Shown: piece by piece, positions 46,226 to 58,200 of the stretch
Layout: each line of letters starts with the position of its first letter
Position numbering within the stretch: the first letter of the stretch is position 1
Origin: Hermetia illucens
Lineage: Eukaryota; Arthropoda; Insecta; Diptera; Stratiomyidae
NCBI RefSeq assembly: GCF_905115235.1
Contig: NC_051852.1
Location: forward strand, 140,974,027 to 141,038,026
Length of the DNA stretch: 64,000 bases
Reading direction: 5' to 3'
Notes under the pieces: model-generated
What the model saw: only the letters and a program-made list of their open reading frames with translations
Told to the model about the DNA's origin: nothing
Databases searched by the model: none
Program-made: the position numbers and the translations under genes

Positions 46226-49200
46226 CTAAAAAGAGAAAATTAAATAAATTAAATTGGAAATATAGAAAATATTGGGTTATGAAAAAAATAGTTTTTTTAT
46301 TTTGGCCATAGATGTTTTTAAAGTTGTTGGAAGGATGATACAACAAATGTAAAACAAGCCGGGAAAACGGAAGCTGGACGCTTCATTTATGAAAGGTTTT
46401 GTGTATCTATTATAAAAAGACATTTGTGTGTGCGTTTGCCACATTAGTACATAGCACGTAATATATACATATATTATATGAGAGTATCCATTTTCGGGTT
46501 AATTGACCCTCATAGACTTGACTTTGCAAAGAAGCGACAACTTTGACCTATTACAACTTTGTTAGAAATAGTGCGATTTCCACTAAACTTGGTAGGATCT
46601 TCTCTATGTTATAATCTACATTACTGCATTACATGCAAATTTCGAACTTAAGTGGGGTTTTGCAGCCAATTACTAAAAATTATAGTGATATACTATTATT
46701 AACTTTATTTGAACAGGTATCGGTATGGAGAGTATTTCGGCGCCTAGGCGCCATATAGTGGCAGCCTCTTGATGTTTTTGACATTTTTCGGTTGATTAGT
46801 TTCTGAGAAACGGTCCGTTAAAGAGCTGATCACTTTCGACATCCTGCACTCTCCACCTTTCAAACAAATAGCGAAACTAAGACCGGCTTCGGAAAGTACT
46901 AATCGAGACCATTCATTTGATAACCCACATGACTATATTTGATGAAAAAAAATGTACACCCTCCTTTTGCATGAACCCCCTCCCTTAAATTCGATGTAGA
47001 ATTATGCAACTCACTGTATGCGTGAGAGTTCATAGTTCCCACCTTTCCATCAAATTTGGTGGGAATCGCTGCAACTTTCCTCGAGAAAAATATGTGCGAC
47101 GGACAGACAGACAGACACAAAGGGTCGAAGTCCAAAGGTGATTTCAACGCTTGGGCCTTCGAATGAGTGGGTAGCAGAGAATCAAGTGCCGGGGGCTCAG
47201 TTTATTAGAAGCTTTTGCGCAGATGTACATTGTTTTGGCTAAACTTTTCAGAAAGACCTGACTTTTGTCCGCCTTACGCTGATGTGTGGTATATTCTGGT
47301 GCGTTAGCGAACGCTACACCCAGTGCGATCACCAGGCAATCTCCTTTGAGACATGTGCCCCCCCACTGGGCAAAGACCCATTATGCACGAAACCGAGGAA
47401 GATTTCAAGGTGGTCTGGAAAAGCTTTGGATCAGCAGACCTTCAAAGAGGTGTGGTTAGATCAGCTTGATAAAGCAGGCGTCTCTACGGAAAGAGCCGTC
47501 CATGAGGCCCAAGGCATCGCCAAAGTATGGGACGCGTCCATGCCTAGGAGGTACTCATTCCCCAGTAGAAAACTAAACTACTGGTGGAATAGTGAACTGG
47601 CCAGCTTTCGATCGGCCTGCCACCGAGCCAGAAGAGCGGCTTAGGGGGCGGTAGGTAGAGTCGATCAGGGGCAAAAAGAGCGCGCATATAAGGCAGCCCG
47701 CAAAACCCTCAAGCTCGTGATCCAACGAAGCAAGAGAAAATGCTTTAAGGAGCTTTGTTCAGAAGCGGACGTAAACCCATGGGGGAGTGCTTATAGAATC
47801 GTGATGGAACGATTCAGAGGCCGTTCATCTCCGCAGGTCACGTGTCCAACAATTTTGCTGACAATAATCCAGAAGTTATTCCCCCAGCAAGAGGAGTGCA
47901 CCGGCACATTTGAACCACCTCCGACGCCAGTCACCAGAGCCAAGCTGCTGGAGATCTGCTATGGAATAGGAGACAATAAAGCGCTGGGCTTGGACGGAGT
48001 ACCGAATAAGGCCCTTAAGCTTGTCGTGAAAACCAGACCGGACATGTATGTTAAGTTGTTCGAAGCGTGCATGTCCGAGGGAATATTTCCAGCGGCATAA
48101 AAGCGGCAGAAGTTGGTACTTTTGCCTAAGCCTGATAAACCTACAGGTGAACCATCCTCATACAGACCCATATGTCTTTTGGACACTGTGGAAAAATGTT
48201 AGAGCGGGTAATCTATAATAGATTACTCCCGGTTGTTAAAGAGTCAAGGCGGCCTTTAAGATGGGCAGTATGGGTTCGGTAAAGCCAGATCAACCATTGA
48301 TGTCATCAAATTGGTTACTGACTTGGCCGAAGATCCAATTCACGGAAAGGGTAGTAGCAACAATTATTGTGTGGTAGTAACCCTTGACGTGAAAAATGCA
48401 TTAAATTCGGTCAAGTGGCATGACGGGAAGATGGCGACAATATTTCGAGCTGATTTCTAAGGCAGAATTTGTTTATCCTCCACTTCCACAAGCACTACCG
48501 ATATTGGGAGAAATTCTACCTGCCGGTGCCACTGGTGTTCAGAGGTGGTGGTGAGGAAGACGGGGCGGCAACCCTGCCGGCCAAACCAAAACCAAGCGGC
48601 CGAGGAGAACCTCCATAGTGGTGGCACCGGGAGACGCTGTACTCACTTTGGTTTGCCGGCCGTGATGAGGTAGGCGAATGCTTCAAAGGCCTAATTAGGG
48701 CGATCAGACCCGAGTCTGGACGGGGACTCATCTGAAGTGGCAAATTGCTCACTAAACCTTACCAGGGGTATACTGGTACCATGGGAACCGGGATAGCCCC
48801 TCGACTCTCATACTTCGGGTGAACTCCCGTTGTATGTGAGTACAGCTCGGTTATTTGTGGTAGGCTCCCTAGTTTCATGGGGGTTGTGGTTATGCTCAAG
48901 CGAGAAGAGACTTTCGGGCCTTGGCGTGGTGTTGCGTTTCAACACGGGTGCCGTACTCCTTAGTTCGGTAGAGATTTAGGTAATTCTTGCATCCACCAGT
49001 ATAAATGCTAAGCCATGCACTTGGTATAGACTGGTACCGTTGTTGCTTGTCTCAGCGGGGCGCTGATTGTGGTCACAAAATCAATCCGTGTCTGAAGAGG
49101 ACCGTAGGATTAAGTCTCCACGACAAGTACCTACGTTAAACACACAAGGGCTTAACTGTCGGTGCCGCTGGTGCTCTGACGAAGGAAGGAGGTATATTAA

Positions 49201-52200
49201 TTAGGCCGATCAGATCCGAGTCTTCACGGGGATTCAACTGAGGTGGCTTCGGCTACGAAACCTCATCTAGGGTTATCTGGTACCATGGAAACTGCGATAG
49301 CTCTCTGAATTCATTTGTCACAGAAGAATTCCTGGAGTATGTGTTTTCAACCCGGTTATGAGAGATTGGCCCCATAGTGGGAGTTTCACGGGGGTTGGGT
49401 TTATGGCCAAGCGGAAAAGCGACCTTCGGGTCTCACGCGTGGAGATGCGCTCGGGTGCCGTACTCCTTTGTTCGGTAGAAATGTGGATAGGTCTTGCATC
49501 CACCAGTATGAATACCTTGTCATGCACTCAGTATAGATTGGTACTACTGTTGCTTGTCACAGCCGGATTCTGATTGTGGTGACAAAATCAATTCGTGTCT
49601 TAAGAATATCGTGGGGTTAGGTCTAATCGACGGGTACTCAGGTAAAACATCGAGCACGTAAATGTTAGCGGCATTGAAATTGAGGAAGAAACGAATGCAA
49701 TCGGGAAAACAACGGTACCTGATGATTTGGCATCTGGGCTCTCGAAGGTGAAGAGTTAGGACCCACCACTATGGCTTAGTGAGTTATTCAGTCGGGTTAT
49801 TGAGGAGGTAGAACACCATTTGACTGGCAGGGAACAACCCATTCAAATATGGAAAAAGAAAGGAAGTCTAGTAGAATGTTCAAATCACCGTTTGATGGGG
49901 TTGTTGCCTCATACAATGAAGATTTTTCAAAGCATTTTTGACAAACGTATTTGGGACATTGTTCAACTAGCCGTGAATTCAGCCGGGTTTGTCAAGAATT
50001 GTGGAACTGCATACTACGCGGTCAATCATGGAGAAACACCACGAGAAGTATCGCACTCTTTACATTACATGGATTTAGAGAAAGCGTTTGACCGTGTGGC
50101 TAAACTAATTTGGTACGCTCTGCGACAATTCTTGTGCTAGAGGAAATGTGCTGGGTTAAATTGTTCTAAGTAAGTTCGAATCGTGGCGGGTACATCAAAA
50201 TCGGTTTGTGTGACTATTTGGACCCGACTTTGTAGCCGAATCGAGTCATCTCGGGACAAAGGCTGGAGAAGATACTTCGCGAAGGCGACTTCCAGTGGGA
50301 GTGATCCGCCTGACGACGCCATGTTCTAGGTGGTTGCAAATCAAGTTCTGAATCTCTTAGTTCGGGTTTGAATTCTAGTTTCGGTCATGGATTTTTGTAC
50401 TTGTGCGGCGAGTGTAGGATAGTATGTTAGCTATTTAGGTAGCGATAGTGAATACTCAGTGAAAAGTAAATTGTAAAAATCGCAATTAGAAGGGAGGTGT
50501 GATCCCCCAGAAAAGGGTGAAAAGGGGCACACGAGCACGCATAAAGTACAAGTAAAGTTGCATGGGGGAGATGAGCTCCCAGAGTGAAAGTTATGCGGAC
50601 GAAAATGAACCTAGCAGTCAACCAAATTTTGATAAAGTTATATTTGCGGGTTTGCCAAGAAAACTCCAACCTCCAACCAAGCTATACGGGGCAGCCTGCA
50701 ACTGGCTTTTCGTATACATAAATAGGTGGCTTGGTTTCATAATGGCTCGGACTTCGTTAGCACCGCATCAGATAAGTTAGTCAAAGGAATAAATGAACTG
50801 CAACTGCACCGTATATCAGGACCATTTGTATTGGTGAAATGCACCGCTATTTATGCAGTTCGCCAATGCCTTAATACAAAAAGTTTGGCCGGCTTTCCAT
50901 TGAGCCAAGGAAGCTACCAATGATTCTAAGCTCAGTAAGAGGGATCGCTTTAAACGACTTCGTGCAGAGGTGAACATGAATTAGTGGGAGACAGTCTAAG
51001 GTGCTGCTGCGATAAGACTCGCAGCTTAAGTATCTTACTTTTCCAACAAAGGAAAAAAGTGATCTGCTCATCCAGAGAACTTAATATCTTCAGTAATAAC
51101 TCAGTTGGAATTTGACTTTCGATGGTATACCAATTATAATAAAACCCTGACGTGATGGTATAGCGCAGTTCAATTTTTTTTTTGAGTTAATTGGTGGATG
51201 CATATTGAAGGTACTTCTTCTTTGTCAGGAAAAAGACAGATGCCAAAAAAGACGGCTTGCAGTTTCGTCCTTAAACAAAACACAACAAATGAAATGAAGC
51301 CAAATTATAAAAAAAAAACACTTTTTTGACCAAAACAAGATGGTTATAAATCAAGATCAAATATATAACGGAGCTCCTTGACGCTGGACGAAACCATAAG
51401 TAGTCTTTTTTGAAAAAAGTTGGTTTCTTAGCTCAAGGGGAGGGGGAAGCTTCTCTTCAATTGGTCAAATTGGTCGCCAAGTGGATGCGCACACAAAACC
51501 CCTTAATCCTCGAAGACAACCAAAAGAAAGATACTGGCATTAGACCCTAAAGTGTGTAAGTATAATTACCTGCTCCACTACTCGTTGCTGGCCTTTGACT
51601 TCGCGTCTCAGTAGGTTTGCATCTAACTTCTCCAATAGTGGGCACTGTCGAGGTTATGCAATTGGCTTTCATTGCGTTCGATGTGATAATCTTTTGCTGT
51701 GCATCGGTATTGACAGTTCCTACACTATTCTTCGGTAGCGTATTGACCAAGAGCACCTTCATACCATTGGGCATTTGTCCAGTTGCCCCGGATGTTGCGA
51801 TTGCTGAATTCCCGGCCAAACCTGGATTATAGATAATATGTTGCGCCTGCGGACGTAATTGGAGTTGGGGCTGTGGTGGCTTTAGCAGGATATTGGTAGG
51901 TACAAGGGATATTTTTCCTTGTTGTGATTGTTGTTGAGCAATGACCATTTGTTGTCCTAGTTTGATAGGGTTCGATGCTGAAGTGTTTATTTCTGATGTG
52001 TTTGTTGCATTTGACCCGGCAATTGTTGTGATAACTTTGTTGTTTGCTTTTGTGGACGAAGCTGTTGAGGAGTTGTTGCTGGCTAGTTGAAGATATGCTG
52101 ATAGTTTTGGGAAAATCTCGTTTGCATCGTCAGCATCTCTGGAAGTAGAAAGAATATTTGGCTTTAGAAGATATAGTATTATAATATTGCAATAAATGAT

Positions 52201-55200
52201 TATTAGTTGTTCCATTAAGAGCCAAATTAGTTAATAATTATTGGATGAAAGTGAAGGAACTTGAATGAATTTAACGAGGGAAAGAAAACCAAAATTCTGC
52301 AGGGAACTCCTTTTCTGAGTCCAGAACTGAAGCATGGTTTAGCACGAAGAGAATGAACGAGTCGACTATAAGTGGGAGAATTATCTTCCTGAGGGGACAC
52401 AAATTTGTTAAAGTACTTAAAAAGTCTCACGCATGGAACAAGTTGTTGGTTTTGAATGACCCGGAATTATCCCTACGAGGCATAGATTCATTCTTTTTAT
52501 TCCTCATGTATCATTTTTCAAGGTTTTGTGGAAAATAAAACTCTATTAAAATTGGTTCACTGTCGGTCCATTTACTTGCCTGTCTATCTGCCGCAAACAC
52601 TTTTCTCTGAGACGGTGATACTTACTGACATGAAATTTGGTGGGAAGTTTCGAACTGTGAACCCACTTGCATGCAGCGAATAACCGTTCGACGGAGAGCT
52701 TAAGGGTTAAGTAGGGCGGAGGGGGTTCCATGCAAGTGTAAAATTCTTTTTAGTCCGCCAGTTTATAACCAAGTGCTCATGCTTTACAAAGCACCTTGTC
52801 GATTAGCTCTTGCCAACAAGGTGTTTTGTTGCATCGTTTGGATCTATACTTTGTCATTTTGATGAATGTCTCCTCCCGGCCGTTTGGACGTTCTGGGACC
52901 ACGGACCATAGGGGTCCTGAAAGCTGACGTTATCAGGTTCAAAACTTAACGAAAGTGTCAGCTGCAGCCTCTCTACTGATTGGTGCACACCGAGAGGTAG
53001 CGCTAACCACTTCGAACGTACTTGCCGGCCGCTTGCTGGAAAGTCATGGTTGCTTGACGGGAAATCTTTCAAAACCCGACACCCCCAAGAACAACACATC
53101 GGGCGCGGGAACTGTGACATGGATGCGGTGTTTCAAATTACAAGTCCGGTTCTCGCTAACATTTCGAGGATTCGTTTCCTAGATTCTAAATGAGGAACAC
53201 CCAATTCAAGAACTTTGACATTAAAGTCACCTGCAATGATTGTCTGCCCCTCCGTGCCTTCAGATCATCGAGCTTGTGTCGAAAGTCCAGGATCATCTCA
53301 TTCAGTGTAAGATAGATGCTGGAAAACGCTATCCCTAAATTCGAATCCGAAGTTAGGCGCCGTCGCGAACCCAGATGGCAGCGTTACCGGGTACCGGGTA
53401 AGTGGAGATACTATGAGGCTAGGTTCTTCTTTCGTCATTGATTAGCAATATATCAGCTACTAACAATTCGTGAGCGGTTACACTTTGTTGCATCTTGGTT
53501 CCGAGGATGTGGATCAATTTAACCTCATTCTAGCCCTTGTTGGGTCCACGTTGACGATAGGATACCGCCCAGGTACTACTGTATAGGCAACGCTTTCATC
53601 CGGCCCTGTAGAGAACGCAATCATATTTTTTATTGCAAGTATTCGCTTTGTGACTGTACTGTCGGATTCTCCACAGGAATCAATTTTAAATACCTGTAAC
53701 GTTTGGGTATTGGTCTTTTAGCGGATCTCTCTGAGGACTACCGTAAAGTCTTGCCTTCCGTCGGTTTAATGGGCAGGGCTGTTGGTCTTGTACTTCTTCA
53801 TTCCCCTCCCTTTGCTTTCCTTGATCCTCCATTCTTATCCACCTTGACTTTAAGTAAACAGGTTTTCATCGTCTGCTGGGAATTGTTTCTTCTTGCCCTG
53901 CCTTCGCCTGGCTTTTTTTAAGGTTTTGTGTAAAACAAAACCTTATTAAAATCGATTCAATGTCTGTCTGTCTGTCACACGCATTTTTCTCCAAAACGGC
54001 TAAACCGATCCGAACGAAATTTGGTGGACAGATGGGAACTATGAAATCCCACGCATACAGCGAGTGACATAAATTTAGGTGGAGTTTAAAGGGGGGCTCC
54101 CCATACATGCAAAGGGGGGATTCAAAAATTTTTTTCACCGGATATAGTTGTGTAGAGTATCAAATGAAAGGTCTCGATTTGTACTTTCCGAAACTGATAT
54201 TAGTTTTGGCATAAATTGCAAAGTGCGTGAGTAAGGAGACAAAGTGTACGCACTTGAAGTGAGACAGGTCTCATTTTCGGAAACTACCCAACCTAAAAAT
54301 CCGCAAAAAATCAGGCTGGTGCGCCTAGATGAAATCTAGGCCTCAAAATATGTCCCATTCCGATATCTGCTCAAATAAACTTACTAATAGTATATTACTA
54401 CTTTTTAGAAATTTACTGAAAAACCCCCTTTAGATTCATCCTAGGACTTCCGAATTTTGTACCAGCATAGGGGACAATATTTCGTACATACACTAGGCAG
54501 AAAAAGTGTGCGTACACTCAGTAGTATGATACTTTTCCTTAGTAAAACAAAAAAATTAAGCTAATTTTTGTGGCGAATTTATTATCCAAACATTACAAAT
54601 AGTTCCGTAGTTTTAGTGTATTTAATTCACTAAGTTATAAGTCTTACAAAAACCAGGTTATAAAGCCAAAAATTAAAAGAATCGCAATAATTCAGTAGAA
54701 AAAGTCTGCGTACAGTAAACAAATATTTAAAAAAAATTATATTTGAGTAAATATGAAAAGCAAATCAGTAGCTTGTAGGATACCCTTTTCTTTTTATGAC
54801 CTCTTTTAATCTTTTCGGCATAGAAGATACAAGTTTAGATGTTTCTTCAACACTTATTTTATTCCATTCTTCTTGTAATACATTTTTCAGCATATCCTTT
54901 GAAGTTATATCGTATTGGCGAATTCTGCGTTCTAATAAATCCCACAGATGTTCTATGGGATTTAAATCTGGCGATTGTGGGGGTGTGTGTAACTGTTTGG
55001 GAACATTATATAATAGCCACAGCTTATTAACCTCAGCCGTATGCTTAGGGTCGTTGTCATGCATAAAATAAAATTCGCCACCCAGGCGTAAATTTTCAGC
55101 ACTTTGTTTTAAATTACGTTTTAAAATATTTAGGTAGTCATATTTGTCCATGGTAGACTCTATAAATTGCAGATTTCCTACGCCACCACTTGCCATACAC

Positions 55201-58200
55201 CCCCAAATCATTATTCCGCCACCACCATGCTTTACTGTTGGCATCAAATTTTCTTTATTCAATGCTGTACATGCTTTTCTCCATACTATTTTTCTTCCTT
55301 TTATTCCAAAAATGCAGTATTTACTTTCATCTGAGAAAAGCACATTTTCCCAGAATTCATTTGATTGGTTTACGTACTTATTCGCAAATTTTATTCGTTT
55401 TCGCCTATTAGTTAATGAAATAAATGGTTTCTTACGTGCAACTCGCCCATGGTAACCAGCTCTCTTGAGTATTTTCCGTGCAGTATCAGCACAAATTTTT
55501 TTGTTGAACTTAAGTTCAATATCTTTCGCGATTTGTGGTGCAGTTATTCGTGGATTCTTTTTCACCGAACCTATAATACTTCGCCTTTCCCTAATCGACA
55601 ACTTCGATGGGCGACCAGATCGTGGCTTCGATGTTATTATTCCCGTCGATTTAAAGTTGTTAACTACCCTTTGAACAGATGAATGTCGCCTTCCTACTGT
55701 CCTGGCTATTTCGCGGAAACTTTTTCCTTCTTCCCATAATTTCATTATAACTTTTCTTTCACTTACACAAATCTCTTTTCGCTTCAATTCCATAATAACA
55801 ATTATACACACAAAATAACGAAAAAACGTCCTTATTTTTCACACTTCAAACACAGCCATAAACCAATAACTCACAATCAATTTACTCCAAATGGCAAGGA
55901 TTTATATTTCGGGGAATCACCTAATTATGTGGCTGTACGCAGACTTTTTCTACTGAACATTTGTGACTTTTCTTATTTCCCTTTTTTTATTTCAGTTTCC
56001 TTGAATTCTAATTTCGTAAAAGTGGCCTTATCAAAGCAACAAGACCACAAGCAATATGCAAATAATAAAATGTTTTTAAAAAACTAATTTATTCGTGTGT
56101 TTTACTAACGAATAACCAGGAACTGCTTAGTGTACGCACATTTTTTCTAGCGAGTGTATGTGCTAAATTTCATGGAAATCAGGCAATTAACGCCAAAGTT
56201 ATAGCAGTTCAAACTTAGTAATTTCGTACGAGTTTACTGCTTCCAAAGCCATGCAATCAGATGCTGACGTCATAATTACCCGGAATAATTGACATTCGCC
56301 TGGAATATTAAAGTCACATTTATGAAGAATCTATTTATCTGCAGCCCTTTTTAAGGTTTTGTGTAAAACACTTATGTGAAATCTAATCTTCGAGAGATGT
56401 CCCATTCCGGTATCTGCTCAAAAAATTTACTAATAGTATATTATCAACTTTTAGAAATAGACTAAAAAACTCTCCTTAAGTTCATCCTAAGTGTACTAAA
56501 TTTTGCACCGACATAAAGGACAGCCTTGTGCATACACATGCCAGGTTTCATGAAAATCCAACTATTATTGGGAAAGTTATAGCAGTTCAAACTTATCAAT
56601 TTCGTGCTAATTAATTAATTAACGAGAATAATTGAAATTCGAGTGAAATACTAAAATTCCATTCAAGAAGAATCTAATTCTCCCTAGCCCTCTTTTATAT
56701 TTGATGTTGGTTAAATTGTTTTCATTCGCTAATAATATTAACCTGAGGGCGTGAAGCGTATGTGGTTGACCATTATCAACACAGGGCTTTCCATCAAATG
56801 ATTTATTTAAATCGCTTTCTAGAAAATAGAGGGCAATTGAATTTACATATTACACGGAGCTGTCGTGCACTCGTCGCACTTCACATCTTTTTCTTTTTCT
56901 TCAGCCTTCAGTTCACAGGCGGGGTCGGCTCGTGGTGATCGGTTTCGTCATTTTATTTTATCAAATGCCTGATCAGAATGTAATCGCGAGACCTTTAAAT
57001 CCCCATCCAGCGTATCAAGCCACCATTGTTTTGGCCGGCTTTTTGGTTGCTTACCATTGCTTTCGATGTTCTGATCAATACTGGTTGTTGAATTCTCGTT
57101 AGCGTAAATTACGTGACCACACCGGCGAAAACGCCTCTCTTGCAGTTTTTCCACGATCGGTGCAAACCCATATCGATCGCGGATATTCTCATTTCAGACG
57201 TAATCAAAACGTGTCACGCCACCAGTGCAATGCAACATTTTCGTCCCCATTACCGCAAGACGCCGTTCATTGTCCTTTATAGTCGGCCAACACTCAGAAC
57301 TATAGAGAGTGGCAGATGGACGACATTGCAGTAAATTTTAGATTTGGGACGTGTGCTGATACGTCGATCACAAAGAACACCAGTTGGGGAATGCCACTTC
57401 ATCCAGGTTGCATTAATGCGTGAAACAATTTCATTATGCAGTTCTCCATTGGCTGATATCGTTGACTCGAGATTTTTAAATCGCTGAGTTCTGGCAATGG
57501 CAGTAACCTGCCCTTCGAGATACTTAAATCGCTCAATTCTGGCAATGGCAGTAACCTGCCCAGAACTGAACGATTTCAATATCTCGGGTCAATGCTATAA
57601 GCCAATGGAGAACTACGTTATGCTCCTCACATAGGGTAACACAAAACCTTTTATACCTGAAGCGTCAAGCTTCCCGTTTCCCGACTTGTTGTATCCTGAT
57701 TCCGGTTGAGTCTTACTCTTGTCACTTTTCATAAGTTGACTCTGCGATTCGTTTCTCAGCGAGAAGTTCCTCCAAATAATGAAGAAGATATTGTTACTTT
57801 TATGTCCAGCTAGATTCGTAAACATTATTGGCGGTCAGAGTGAAATTATGCCGTGTTTCCAACGATTAATTAATTGAAGTAATAAAAACTTGTTGTTCCT
57901 TTTTTCGTTGGTGTGGGTATTTATTCTTGCAAATGCCGATATTTCGGGAACCACTTGTTCCCTTCATCAGTGCTAACAAGTTTTTATTATTGGCGGGTTC
58001 AAGGCAAGCAAAAAAGTAGTAACCAAGAACAAGTAACACATCTGCGTTTACAAGTATTACTGCAATTGACAGAATTCAACCTCTAAAACTTCGAAATTTG
58101 GTTTGAAGTAGTGGGGGCAGCTTTATGAGGTAGAAGATTGTTATCTTGCCATCGGCGTAAATAATCGAAGTCTACGACATTATTGCTGAGTCTGTGACAG

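Noticed and set aside
52546-52731. Open frame MEPPPPYLTLKLSVERLF on the minus strand
   Set aside because: It falls entirely within a diverged GACA repeat copy, and similar frames appear antisense to the other copies.
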